From Antedon mediterranea (taxonomy: Eukaryota > Echinodermata > Crinoidea > Comatulida > Antedonidae): a DNA stretch of 64,000 bases. Below, piece after piece: positions 10,283-24,400 of the stretch. A model generated the notes under the pieces. The model worked only from the letters and a program-made list of their open reading frames with translations, did not search any database and was not told the DNA's origin. Position numbers and translations under genes: made by a program. The stretch covers positions 28,013,795-28,077,794 of the forward strand of contig NC_092670.1 in assembly GCF_964355755.1 (NCBI RefSeq), in the 5' to 3' direction. The number at the start of each line of letters is the position of its first letter. The stretch's first letter is position 1.

Positions 10283-13200
10283 CACTTTGCTGTTTTGTGT
10301 GAATATTTTTTGTCAAAATGCTCAAAATGGTCAAAAACGTTTTTTAATACTATATTAAGCTATTTTGTGCTCTTTGATGTTTTTGTGTGAAAAGTTTTAT
10401 CGAAATGCTCAAAATGGTCTAAAACGGTTTCTAATGTGATTTTAAGCACTTTGATGTTTTTATGTTAACAACTTTTTTAGAAAATTACAAAATGGTGTAA
10501 AACGTCTCCAAATGCGATTTGAAGCTATTCTAAGCACTTTGGTGTTTTTATGGTAACGAGTTTTTTTGAATATCACAAAATGGTCTAAAATGTCTCCAAA
10601 TGCGATTTGAAGCTTTTCTAAGCACTTTGGTGTTTTTATGTTAACAAGTTTTTTCGAAAATCACAAAATGGTCTAAAACGTCTCCAAATGTGATTTGAAG
10701 CTATTCTAAACACTTTGGTGTTTTTATGTTAACAAGTTTTTTCGAAAATCACAAATTGGTCTAAAACGTCTCCAAATGCGATTTGAAGCTAGTTTAAGCA
10801 CTTTGGTGTTTTTGTGTAACCAAGTTTTTTCGAAAATCACAAAAGGGTCTAAAATGTCTCAAAATGCGATTTGAAGCTATTCTGTACACTTTGATGTTTT
10901 TTTTGTTAACAAGTTTTTTCGAAAGTCACAAAATGGTCTAAAACGTCTCCAAATGCGATTTGAAGCTATTCTAAGCACTTTGGTGTTTTTATGTTAACAA
11001 GTTTTTTCGAAAATCACAAAATGGTGTAAAACGTCTCCAAATGCGATTTGAAGCTATTCTAAGCATTTGGTGTTTTTATGTTAACAAGTTTTTTCGAAAA
11101 TCACAAAATGGTGTAAAACGTCTCCAAATGCGATTTTAAGCTATTCTAAGCAATTTGGTGTTCTTTTATGTTAACAAGTTTTTTCGAAAATCACAAAATG
11201 GTCTAAAACGTCTCCAAATGCGATTTGAAGCTATTCTGTACACTTTGCTGTTTTGTGAGAATAATTTTTGTCGAAATGCTCAAAATGGTCAAAAACGTTT
11301 TTAAATACGATATTAAGCTATTTTGTGCTCTTTGATGTTTTTGTGTGAAAAGTTTTATCGAAATGCTCAAAATGGTCTAAAACGGTTTCTAATGTGATTT
11401 TAAGCACTTTGGTGTTTTTATGTTAACAAGTTTTTTCGAAAATCACAAAATGGTCTAAAACGTCTCCAAATGTGATTTGAAGCTATTCTAAACACTTTGG
11501 TGTTTTTATGTTAACAAGTTTTTTCGAAAATCACAAATTGGTCTAAAACGTCTCCAAATGCGATTTGAAGCTATTTTAAGCACTTTGGTGTTTTTGTGTA
11601 ACCAAGTTTTTTCGAAAATCACAAAAGGGTCTAAAATGTCTCAAAATGCGATTTGAAGCTATTCTGTACACTTTGATGTTTTTTTGTTAACAAGTTTTTT
11701 CGAAAGTCACAAAATGGTCTAAAACGTCTCCAAATGCGATTTGAAGCTATTCTAAGCACTTTGCTGTTTTGTGTGAATAATTTTTGTCGAAATGCTCAAA
11801 ATGGTCAAAAACGTTTTTAAATACGATATTAAGCTATTTTGTGCTCTTTGATGTTTTTGTGTGAAAAGTTTTATCGAAATGCTCAAAATGGTCTAAAACG
11901 GTTTCTAATGTGATTTTAAGCACTTTGATGTTTTTATGTTAACAACTTTTTTAGAAAATCACAAAATGGTCTAAAACGTCTCCAAATGCGATTTGAAGCA
12001 ATTCTAAGCACTTTGGTGTTTTTATGGTAACGAGTTTTTTTGAATATCACAAAATGGTCTAAAATGTCTCCAAATGCGATTTGAAGCTTTTCTAAGCACA
12101 TTGGTGTTTTTATGTTAACAAGTTTTTTCGAAAATCACAAAATGGTCTAAAACGTCTCCAAATGCGATTTGAAGCTATTCTGTACACTTTGCTGTTTTGT
12201 GTGAATAATTTTTGTCGAAATGCTCAAAATGGTCAAAAACGTTTTTAAATACGATATTAAGCTATTTTGTGCTCTTTTATGTTTTTGTGTGAAAAGTTTT
12301 ATCGAAATGCTCAAAATGGTCTAAAACGGTTTCTAATGTGATTTTAAGCACTTTGATGTTTTTATGTTAACAACTTTTTTAGAAAATCACAAAATGGTCT
12401 AAAACGTCTCCAAATGCGATTTGAAGCAATTCTAAGCACTTTGGTGTTTTTATGGTAACGAGTTTTTTTGAATATCACAAAATGGTCTAAAATGTCTCCA
12501 AATGCGATTTGAAGCTTTTCTAAGCACTTTGGTGTTTTTATGGTAACGAGTTATTTCGAAAATCACAAAATGGTCTAAAACGTCTCCAAATGCGATTTGA
12601 AGCTATTCTGTACACTTTGCTGTTTTGTGTGAATAATTTTTGTCAAAATGCTCAAAATGGTCAAAAACGTTTTTAAATACTATATTAAGCTATTTTGTGC
12701 TCTTTGATGTTTTTGTGTGAAAAGTTTTATCGAAATGCTCAAAATGGTCTAAAACGGTTTCTAATGTGATTTTAAGCACTTTGATGTTTTTATGTTAACA
12801 ACTTTTTTAGAAAATTACAAATTGGTGTAAAACGTCTCCAAATGCGATTTGAAGCTATTCTAAGCAATTTGGTGTTTTTATGTTAACAAGTTTTTTCGAA
12901 AATCACAAAATGGTCTAAAACGTCTCCAAATGCGATTTGAAGCTATTCTAAGCACTTTTGTGTTTTTATGTTAACAAGTTTTTTCGAAAATCACAAAATG
13001 GTCTAAAATGTCTCCAAATGCGATTTGAAGCTTTTCTAAGCACTTTTGTGTTTTTATGTTTACAAGTTTTTTCGAAAATCACAAAATGGTCTAAAACGTC
13101 TCCAAATGCGATTTGAAGCTATTCTGTACACTTTGCTGTTTTGTGTGAATAATTTTTGTCAAAATGCTCAAAATGGTCAAAAACGTTTTTAAATACTATA

Positions 13201-16200
13201 TTAAGCTATTTTGTGTTCTTTGATGTTTTTATGTGAAAAGTTTTATCGAAATGCTCAAAATGGTCTAAAACGGTTTCTAATGTGATTTTAAGAACTTTGA
13301 TGTTTTTATGTTAAAAACTTTTTTAGAAAATCACAAAATGGTCTAAAACGTCTCCAAATGCGATTTGAAGCAATTCTAAGCACTTTGGTGTTTTTATGTT
13401 AACACGTTTTTTCGAAAATCACAAAATGGTCTACAACGTCTCCAAATGCGATTTGAAGCTATTCTAAGCACTTTGGTGTTTTTATGTTAACAAGTTTTTT
13501 CGAAAATCACAAAGTGGTATAAAACGTCTCCAAATGCGATTTTAATGTATTCTAAGCACTTTGGTGTTTTTATGTTAACAAGTTTTTTCGAAAATCACAA
13601 AATGGTCTAAAACGTCTCCAAATGTGATTTGAAGCTATTCTAAACACTTTGGTGTTTTTATGTTAACAAGTTTTTTCGAAAATCACAAATTGGTCTAAAA
13701 CGTCTCCAAATGCGATTTGAAGCTATTTTAAGCACTTTTGTGTTTTTGTGTAACCAAGTTTTTTCGAAAATCACAAAAGGGTCTAAAATGTCTCAAAATG
13801 CGATTTGAAGCTATTCTGTACACTTTGATGTTTTTATGTTAACAACTTTTTTAGAAAATCACAAAATGGTCTAAAACGTCTCCAAATGCGATTTGAAGCA
13901 ATTCTAAGCACTTTGGTGTTTTTATGGTAACGAGTTTTTTTGAATATCACAAAATGGTCTAAAATGTCTCCAAATGCGATTTGAAGCTTTTCTAAGCACG
14001 TTGGTGTTTTTATGTTTACAAGTTTTTTCGAAAATCACAAAATGGTCTAAAACGGCTCCAAATACGATTTGAAGCTATTCTAAGCACTTTGGTGTTTTTA
14101 TGTTAACAAGTTTTTTCGAAAATCACAAAATGGTCTAAAACGTCTCCAAATGCGATTTGAAGCTATTCTAAGCACTTTGGTGTTTTTATGTTAACAAGTT
14201 TTTTCGAAAATCACAAAATGGTGTAAAACGTCTCCAAATGCGATTTGAAGCTATTCTAAGCAATTTTGTGTTTTTATGTTAACAAGTTTTTTCGAAAATC
14301 ACAAAATGGTCTAAAACGTCTCCAAATGCGATTTGAAGCTATTCTAAGCACTTTTGTGTTTTTATGTTAACAAGTTTTTTCGAAAATCACAAAATGGTCT
14401 AAAATGTCTCAAAATGCGATTTGAAGCTATTCTGTACACTTTGCTGTTTTGTGTGAATAATTTTTGTCAAAATGCTCAAAATGGTCAAAAACGTTTTTAA
14501 ATACTATATTAAGCTATTTTGTGTTCTTTGATGTTTTTGTGTGAAAAGTTTTTTCGAAATGCTCAAAATGGTCTAAAACGGTTTCTAATGTGATTTTAAG
14601 CACTTTGATGTTTTTATGTTAACAACTTTTTTAGAAAATTACAAAATGGTCTAAAACGTCTCCAAATGCAATTTGAAGCAATTCTAAGCACTTTGGTGTT
14701 TTTATGTTAACAAGTTTTTTCGAAAATCACAAAATGGTCTAAAACGTCTCCAAATGCTATTTGAAGCTATTCTGTACACTTTGCTGTTTTGTGTGAATAA
14801 TTTTTGTTGAAATGCTCAAAATGGTAAAAAACGTTTTTAAATACGATATTAAGCTATTTTGTGCTCTTTGATGTTTTTGTGTGAAAAGTTTTATCGAAAT
14901 GCTCAAAATGGTCTAAAACGGTTTCTAATGTGATTTTAAGCACTTTGGTGTTTTTATGTTAACAAGTTTTTTCGAAAATCACAAAATGGTCTAAAATATC
15001 TCCAAATGCGATTTGAAGCTTTTCTAAGCACTTTGGTGTTTTTATGTTAACAAGTTTTTTCGAAAATCACAAAATGGTCTAAAACGTCTCCAAATGTGAT
15101 TTGAAGCTATTCTAAACACTTTGGTGTTTTTATGTTAACAAGTTTTTTCGAAAATCACAAATTGGTCTAAAACGTCTCCAAATGCGATTTTAAGCAATTC
15201 TAAGCACTTTGGTGTTTTTATGTTAAAAAGTTTTTTTCGAAAATCACAAAATGGTCTAAAACCTCTCCAAATGCGATTTGAAGCTATTCTGTACACTTTG
15301 CTGTTTTGTGTGAATAATTTTTGTCGAAATGCTCAAAATGGTCAAAAACGTTTTTAAATACGATATTAAGCTATTTTGTGCTCTTTGATGTTTTTGTGTG
15401 AAAAGTTTTATCGAAATGCTCAAAATGGTCTAAAACGGTTTCTAATGTGATTTTAAGCACTTTGGTGTTTTTATGTTAACAAGTTTTTTCGAAAATCACA
15501 AAATGGTCTAAAACGTCTCCAAATGTGATTTGAAGCTATTTTAAACACTTTGGTGTTTTTATGTTAATAAGTTTTTTCGAAAATCACAAATTGGTCTAAA
15601 ACGTCTCCAAATGCGATTTGAAGCTTTTCTAAGCACTTTGGTGTTTTTATGGTAACGAGTTATTTCGAAAATCACAAAATGGTCTAAAACGTCTCCAAAT
15701 GCGATTTGAAGCTATTCTGTACACTTTGCTGTTTTGTGTGAATAATTTTTGTCAAAATGCTCAAAATGGTCAAAAACGTTTTTAAATACTATATTAAGCT
15801 ATTTTGTGTTCTTTGATGTTTTTATGTGAAAAGTTTTATCGAAATGCTCAAAATGGTCTAAAACGGTTTCTAATGTGATTTTAAGAACTTTGATGTTTTT
15901 ATGTTAAAAACTTTTTTAGAAAATCACAAAATGGTCTAAAACGTCTCCAAATGCGATTTGAAGCAATTCTAAGCACTTTGGTGTTTTTATGTTAACACGT
16001 TTTTTCGAAAATCACAAAATGGTCTACAACGTCTCCAAATGCGATTTGAAGATATTCTAAGCACTTTGGTGTTTTTATGTTAACAAGTTTTTTCGAAAAT
16101 CACAAAGTGGTATAAAACGTCTCCAAATGCGATTTTAAGGTATTCTAAGCACTTTGGTGTTTTTATGTTAACAAGTTTTTTAGAAAATCACAAAATGGTC

Positions 16201-19200
16201 TAAAACGTCTCCAAATGCGATTTGAAGCAATTCTAAGCACTTTGGTGTTTTTATGGTAACGAGTTTTTTTGAATATCACAAAATGGTCTAAAATGTCTCC
16301 AAATGCGATTTGAAGCTTTTCTAAGCACTTTGGTGTTTTTATGTTAACAAGTTTTTTCGAAAATCACAAAATGGTCTAAAACGTCTCCAAATGCGATTTG
16401 AAGCTATTCTGTACACTTTGCTGTTTTGTGTGAATAATTTTTGTCGAAATGCTCAAAATGGTCAAAAACGTTTTTAAATACGATATTAAGCTATTTTGTG
16501 CTCTTTGATGTTTTTGTGTGAAAAGTTTTATCGAAATGCTCAAAATGGTCTAAAACGGTTTCTAATGTGATTTTAAGCACTTTGATGTTTTTATGTTAAC
16601 AACTTTTTTAGAAAATCACAAAATGGTCTAAAACGTCTCCAAATGCGATTTGAAGCTTTTCTAAGCACTTTTGTGTTTTTATGTTTACAAGTTTTTTCGA
16701 AAATCACAAAATGGTCTAAAACGGCTCCAAATACGATTTGAAGCTATTCTAAGCACTTTGGTGTTTTTATGTTAACAAGTTTTTTCGAAAATCACAAAAT
16801 GGTCTAAAACGTCTCCAAATGCGATTTGAAGCTATTCTAAGCACTTTGGTGTTTTTATGTTAACAAGTTTTTTCGAAAATCACAAAATGGTGTAAAACGT
16901 CTCCAAATGCGATTTGAAGCTATTCTAAGCAATTTTGTGTTTTTATGTTAACAAGTTTTTTCGAAAATCACAAAATGGTCTAAAACGTCTCCAAATGCGA
17001 TTTGAAGCTATTCTAAGCACTTTTGTGTTTTTATGTTAACAAGTTTTTTCGAAAATCACAAAATTGTCTAAAATGTCTCAAAATGCGATTTGAAGCTATT
17101 CTTTACACTTTGCTGTTTTGTGTGAATAATTTTTGTCAAAATGCTCAAAATGGTCAAAAACGTTTTTAAATACTATATTAAGCTATTTTGTGTTCTTTGA
17201 TGTTTTTGTGTGAAAAGTTTTTTCGAAATGCTCAAAATGGTCTAAAACGGTTTCTAATGTGATTTTAAGCACTTTGATGTTTTTATGTTAACAACTTTTT
17301 TAGAAAATTACAAAATGGTCTAAAACGTCTCCAAATGCGATTTGAAGCAATTCTAAGCACTTTGGTGTTTTTATGTTAACAAGTTTTTTCGAAAATCACA
17401 AAATGGTCTAAAACGTCTCCAAATGCGATTTGAAGCTATTCTGTACACTTTGCTGTTTTGTGTGAATAATTTTTGTTGAAATGCTCAAAATGGTCAAAAA
17501 CGTTTTTAAATACGATATTAAGCTATTTTGTGCTCTTTGATGTTTTTGTGTGAAAAGTTTTATCGAAATGCTCAAAATGGTCTAAAACGGTTTCTAATGT
17601 GATTTTAAGCACTTTGGTGTTTTTATGTTAACAAGTTTTTTCGAAAATCACAAAATGGTCTAAAATGTCTCCAAATGCGATTTGAAGCTTTTCTAAGCAC
17701 TTTGGTGTTTTTATGTTAACAAGTTTTTTCGAAAATCACAAAATGGTCTAAAACGTCTCCAAATGTGATTTGAAGCTATTCTAAACACTTTGGTGTTTTT
17801 ATGTTAACAAGTTTTTTCGAAAATCACAAATTGGTCTAAAACGTCTCCAAATGCGATTTGAAGCTATTTTAAGCACTTTGGTGTTTTTGTGTAACCAAGT
17901 TTTTTCGAAAATCACAAAAGGGTCTAAAATGTCTCAAAATGCGATTTGAAGCTATTCTGTACACTTTGATGTTTTTTTGTTAACAAGTTTTTTCGAAAGT
18001 CACAAAATGGTCTAAAAAGTCTCCAAATGCGATTTGAAGCTATTCTAAGCACTTTGGTGTTTTTATGTTAACAAGTTTTATCGAAAATCACAAAATGGTG
18101 TAAAACGTCTCCAAATGCGATTTGAAGCTATTCTAAGCACTTTGGTTTTTTATGTTAACAAGTTTTTTCGAAAATCACAAAATGGTGTAAAACGTCTCCA
18201 AATGCGATTTTAAGCTATTCTAAGCAATTTGGTGTTTTTATGTTAACAAGTTTTTTCGAAAATCACAAAATGGTCTAAAACGTCTCCAAATGCGATTTGA
18301 AGCTATTCTGTACACTTTGCTGTTTTGTGAGAATAATTTTTGTCGAAATGCTCAAAATGGTCAAAAACGTTTTTAAATACGATATTAAGCTATTTTGTGC
18401 TCTTTGATGTTTTTGTGTGAAAAGTTTTATCGAAATGCTCAAAATGGTCTAAAACGGTTTCTAATGTGATTTTAAGCACTTTGATGTTTTTATGTTAACA
18501 ACTTTTTTAGAAAATTACAAAATGGTGTAAAACGTCTCCAAATGCGATTTGAAGCTATTCTAAGCAATTTCGTGTTTTTATGTTAACAAGTTTTTTCTAA
18601 AATCACAAAATGGTCTAAAATGTCTCCAAATGCGATTTTAAGGTATTCTAAGCACTTTGGTGTTTTTATGTTAACAAGTTTTTTCGAAAATCACAAAATG
18701 GTCTAAAACGTCTACAAATGCGATTTGAAGCTATTCTAAGCACTTTGGTGTTTTTATGTTAACAAGTTTTTTCGAAAATCACAAAATGGTATAAAACGTC
18801 TCCAAATGCGATTTGAAGATTTTCTAAGCACTTTGGTGTTTTTATGTTTACAAGTTTTTTCGAAAATCACAAAATGGTCTAAAACGTCTCCAAATGCGAT
18901 TTGAAGCTATTCCGTACACTTTGCTGTTTTGTGTGAATAATTTTGTCAAAATGCTCAAAATGGTCAAAAACGTTTTTAAATACTATATTAAGCTATTTTG
19001 TGTTCTTTGATGTTTTTGTGTGAAAAGTTTTATCGAAATGCTCAAAATGGTCTAAAACGGTTTCTAATGAAATGATTTTAAGAACTTTGATGTTTTTATG
19101 TTAACAACTTTTTTAGAAAATCACAAAATGGTCTAAAACGTCTCCAAATGCGATTTGAAGCAATTCTAAGCACTTTGGTGTTTTTATGTTAACAAGTTTT

Positions 19201-21434
19201 TTCGAAAATCACAAAATGGTATAAAACCTCTCCAAATGCGATTTTAAGGTATTCTAAGCACTTTGGTGTTTTTATGTTAACAAGTTTTTTCGAAAACCAC
19301 AAAATGGTATAAAACGTCTCCAAATGCGATTTGAAGCAATTCTAAGCACTTTGGTGTTTTTATGTTAACAAGTTTTTTCGAAAATCACAAAATGGTATAA
19401 AACGTCTCCAAATGAGATTTTAAGGTATTCTAAGCACTTTGGTGTTTTTATGTTAACAAGTTTTTTCGAAAATCACAAAATGGTCTAAAACGTCTACAAA
19501 TGCGATTTGAAGCTATTCTAAGCACTTTGGTGTTTTTATGTTAACAAGTTTTTTCGAAAATCACAAAATGGTATAAAACGTCTCCAAATGCGATTTTAAG
19601 CTATTCTAAGCAATTTGGTGTTTTTATGTTAACAAGTTTTTTCGAAAATCACAAAATGGTCGAAAATGTCACAAAATGCGATTTGAAGCTATTCTAAGCA
19701 CTTTGGTGTTATTATGTTAACAAGTTTTTTCGAAAATCACAAATTGGTCTAAAACGTCTCCAAATGCGATTTGAAGCTATTTTAAGCACTTTGGTGTTTT
19801 TGTGTAACCAAGTTTTTTCGAAAATCACAAAAGGGTCTAAAATGTCTAAAAATACGATTTGAAGCTATTCTGTACACTTTGATGTTTTTTTGTTAACAAG
19901 TTTTTTCGAAAGTCACAAAATGGTCTAAAACGTCTCCAAATGCGATTTGAAGCTATTCTAAGCACTTTGGTGTTTTTATGTTAACAAGTTTTTTCGAAAA
20001 TCACAAAATGGTGTAAAACGTCTCCAAATGCGATTTGAAGCTATTCTAAGCACTTTGGTGTTTTTATGTTAACAAGTTTTTTCGAAAATCACAAAATGGT
20101 GTAAAACTTCTCCAAATACGATTTTAAGCTATTCTAAGCAATTTGGTGTTTTTATGTTAACAAGTTTTTTCGAAAATCACAAAATGGTCTAAAACGTCTC
20201 CAAATGCGATTTGAAGTTATTCTGTACACTTTGCTGTTTTGTGAGAATAATTTTTGTCGAAATGCTCAAAATGGTCAAAAACGTTTTTAAATACGATATT
20301 AAGCTATTTTGTGCTCTTTGATGTTTTTGTGTGAAAAGTTTTATCGAAATGCTCAAAATGGTCTAAAACGGTTTCTAATGTGATTTTAAGCACTTTGGTG
20401 TTTTTATGTTAACAAGTTTTTTCGAAAATCACAAAATGGTCTAAAACGTCTCCAAATGTGATTTGAAGCTATTCTAAACACTTTGGTGTTTTTATGTTAA
20501 CAAGTTTTTTCGAAAATCACAAATTGGTCTAAAACGTATCCAAATGCGATTTGAAGCTATTTTAAGCACTTTGGTGTTTTTGTGTAACCAAGTTTTTTCG
20601 AAAATCACAAAAGGGTCTAAAATGTCTCAAAATGCGATTTGAAGCTATTCTGTACACTTTGATGTTTTTTTGTTAACAAGTTTTTTCGAAAGTCACAAAA
20701 TGGTCTAAAACGTCTCCAAATGCGATTTGAAGCTATTCTAAGCACTTTGGTGTTTTTATGTTAACAAGTTTTTTCGAAAATCACAAAATGGTGTAAAACG
20801 TCTCCAAATGCGATTTGAAGCTATTCTAAGCACTTTGGTGTTTTTATGTTAACAAGTTTTTTCGAAAATCACAAAATGGTGTAAAACTTCTCCAAATACG
20901 ATTTTAAGCTATTCTAAGCAATTTGGTGTTTTTATGTTAACAAGTTTTTTCGAAAATCACAAAATGGTCTAAAACGTCTCCAAATGCGATTTGAAGCTAT
21001 TCTGTACACTTTGCTGTTTTGTGTGAATAATTTTTGTTGAAATGCTCAAAATGGTCAAAAACGTTTTTAAATACTATATTAAGCTATTTTGTGTTCTTTG
21101 ATGTTTTTGTGTGAAAAGTTTTATCGAAATGCTCAAAATGGTCTAAAACGGTTTCTAATGTGATTTTAAGCACTTTGATGTTTTTATGTTAACAAGTTTT
21201 TTCGAAAATCACAAAATGGTGTAAAACGTCTCCAAATGCGATTTGAAGCTATTCTAAGCACGTTGGTGTTTTTATGTTAACAAGTTTTTTCGAAAATCAC
21301 AAAATGGTCTAAAACGTCTCCAAATGCGATTTGAAGCAATTCTAAGCACTTTGGTGTTTTTATGGTAACGAGTTATTTCGAAAATCACAAAATGGTCTAA
21401 AACGTCTCCAAATGCGATTTGAAGCTATTCTGTA
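10283..21434 (+). repeat. Alpha-1 unit (11,152 bp, 17 HORs)
   Basis: B starts: 10283, 11241, 11757, 12185, 12613, 13129, 14437, 14777, 15294, 15722, 16414, 17106, 17446, 18313, 18917, 20227, 21007. Spacings: 958, 516, 428, 428, 516, 1308, 340, 517, 428, 692, 692, 340, 867, 604, 1310, 780, 428. The first 13 form the ~8.03-kb core shared with beta; the last four (3,122 bp) are alpha-specific. Copy-private changes include a 1-bp deletion in AAGCATTTGG near 11065 (958 rather than 959) and ATGGTAAAAAACG at 14826. Alpha-diagnostic changes shared with alpha-2 are TTTGGTTTTTTATG near 18141 (1 bp short) and TTTTTTCTAAAATC near 18597. Confidence 0.95.
20391..20742 (+). repeat. Conserved four-monomer cassette (4 x 88 bp), reference copy
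   Basis: Four variant monomers travel together in this order. The first (20391-20478) has AAATGTGATTTGAAG and ends CTAAA. The second (20479-20566) has CACAAATTGG and ends TTTTAAG; this copy has a private-looking CGTATCC. The third (20567-20654) has TTTTTGTGTAACCAAG, CACAAAAGGG and TGTCTCAAAATGC, and ends CTGTA. The fourth (20655-20742) has GATGTTTTTTTGTTAACAAG and CGAAAGTCAC. The same cassette or its last three members recur many times, for example 2500-2800, 10700-10980, 11490-11760, 17780-18050 and 22650-22910. The third member lacks the TGTTAACA palindrome. Confidence 0.9.
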
Positions 21435-24400
21435 CACTTTGCTGTTTTGTGTGAATAATTTTTGTCAAAATGCTCAAAATGGTCAAAAACGTTTTTTAAT
21501 ACTATATTAAGCTATTTTGTGCTCTTTGATGTTTTTGTGTGAAAAGTTTTATCGAAATGCTCAAAATGGTCTAAAACGGTTTCTAATGTGATTTTAAGCA
21601 CTTTGATGTTTTTATGTTAACAACTTTTTTAGAAAATTACAAAATGGTGTAAAACGTCTCCAAATGCGATTTGAAGCTATTCTAAGCACTTTGGTGTTTT
21701 TATGGTAACGAGTTTTTTTGAATATCACAAAATGGTCTAAAATGTCTCCAAATGCGATTTGAAGCTTTTCTAAGCACTTTGGTGTTTTTATGTTAACAAG
21801 TTTTTTCGAAAATCACAAAATGGTCTAAAACGTCTCCAAATGTGATTTGAAGCTATTCTAAACACTTTGGTGTTTTTATGTTAACAAGTTTTTTCGAAAA
21901 TCACAAATTGGTCTAAAACGTCTCCAAATGCGATTTGAAGCTAGTTTAAGCACTTTGGTGTTTTTGTGTAACCAAGTTTTTTCGAAAATCACAAAAGGGT
22001 CTAAAATGTCTCAAAATGCGATTTGAAGCTATTCTGTACACTTTGATGTTTTTTTTGTTAACAAGTTTTTTCGAAAGTCACAAAATGGTCTAAAACGTCT
22101 CCAAATGCGATTTGAAGCTATTCTAAGCACTTTGGTGTTTTTATGTTAACAAGTTTTTTCGAAAATCACAAAATGGTGTAAAACGTCTCCAAATGCGATT
22201 TGAAGCTATTCTAAGCAATTTGGTGTTTTTATGTTAACAAGTTTTTTCGAAAATCACAAAATGGTGTAAAACGTCTCCAAATGCGATTTTAAGCTATTCT
22301 AAGCAATTTGGTGTTCTTTTATGTTAACAAGTTTTTTCGAAAATCACAAAATGGTCTAAAACGTCTCCAAATGCGATTTGAAGCTATTCTGTACACTTTG
22401 CTGTTTTGTGAGAATAATTTTTGTCGAAATGCTCAAAATGGTCAAAAACGTTTTTAAATACGATATTAAGCTATTTTGTGCTCTTTGATGTTTTTGTGTG
22501 AAAAGTTTTATCGAAATGCTCAAAATGGTCTAAAACGGTTTCTAATGTGATTTTAAGCACTTTGGTGTTTTTATGTTAACAAGTTTTTTCGAAAATCACA
22601 AAATGGTCTAAAACGTCTCCAAATGTGATTTGAAGCTATTCTAAACACTTTGGTGTTTTTATGTTAACAAGTTTTTTCGAAAATCACAAATTGGTCTAAA
22701 ACGTCTCCAAATGCGATTTGAAGCTATTTTAAGCACTTTGGTGTTTTTGTGTAACCAAGTTTTTTCGAAAATCACAAAAGGGTCTAAAATGTCTCAAAAT
22801 GCGATTTGAAGCTATTCTGTACACTTTGATGTTTTTTTGTTAACAAGTTTTTTCGAAAGTCACAAAATGGTCTAAAACGTCTCCAAATGCGATTTGAAGC
22901 TATTCTAAGCACTTTGCTGTTTTGTGTGAATAATTTTTGTCGAAATGCTCAAAATGGTCAAAAACGTTTTTAAATACGATATTAAGCTATTTTGTGCTCT
23001 TTGATGTTTTTGTGTGAAAAGTTTTATCGAAATGCTCAAAATGGTCTAAAACGGTTTCTAATGTGATTTTAAGCACTTTGATGTTTTTATGTTAACAACT
23101 TTTTTAGAAAATCACAAAATGGTCTAAAACGTCTCCAAATGCGATTTGAAGCAATTCTAAGCACTTTGGTGTTTTTATGGTAACGAGTTTTTTTGAATAT
23201 CACAAAATGGTCTAAAATGTCTCCAAATGCGATTTGAAGCTTTTCTAAGCACATTGGTGTTTTTATGTTAACAAGTTTTTTCGAAAATCACAAAATGGTC
23301 TAAAACGTCTCCAAATGCGATTTGAAGCTATTCTGTACACTTTGCTGTTTTGTGTGAATAATTTTTGTCGAAATGCTCAAAATGGTCAAAAACGTTTTTA
23401 AATACGATATTAAGCTATTTTGTGCTCTTTTATGTTTTTGTGTGAAAAGTTTTATCGAAATGCTCAAAATGGTCTAAAACGGTTTCTAATGTGATTTTAA
23501 GCACTTTGATGTTTTTATGTTAACAACTTTTTTAGAAAATCACAAAATGGTCTAAAACGTCTCCAAATGCGATTTGAAGCAATTCTAAGCACTTTGGTGT
23601 TTTTATGGTAACGAGTTTTTTTGAATATCACAAAATGGTCTAAAATGTCTCCAAATGCGATTTGAAGCTTTTCTAAGCACTTTGGTGTTTTTATGGTAAC
23701 GAGTTATTTCGAAAATCACAAAATGGTCTAAAACGTCTCCAAATGCGATTTGAAGCTATTCTGTACACTTTGCTGTTTTGTGTGAATAATTTTTGTCAAA
23801 ATGCTCAAAATGGTCAAAAACGTTTTTAAATACTATATTAAGCTATTTTGTGCTCTTTGATGTTTTTGTGTGAAAAGTTTTATCGAAATGCTCAAAATGG
23901 TCTAAAACGGTTTCTAATGTGATTTTAAGCACTTTGATGTTTTTATGTTAACAACTTTTTTAGAAAATTACAAATTGGTGTAAAACGTCTCCAAATGCGA
24001 TTTGAAGCTATTCTAAGCAATTTGGTGTTTTTATGTTAACAAGTTTTTTCGAAAATCACAAAATGGTCTAAAACGTCTCCAAATGCGATTTGAAGCTATT
24101 CTAAGCACTTTTGTGTTTTTATGTTAACAAGTTTTTTCGAAAATCACAAAATGGTCTAAAATGTCTCCAAATGCGATTTGAAGCTTTTCTAAGCACTTTT
24201 GTGTTTTTATGTTTACAAGTTTTTTCGAAAATCACAAAATGGTCTAAAACGTCTCCAAATGCGATTTGAAGCTATTCTGTACACTTTGCTGTTTTGTGTG
24301 AATAATTTTTGTCAAAATGCTCAAAATGGTCAAAAACGTTTTTAAATACTATATTAAGCTATTTTGTGTTCTTTGATGTTTTTATGTGAAAAGTTTTATC

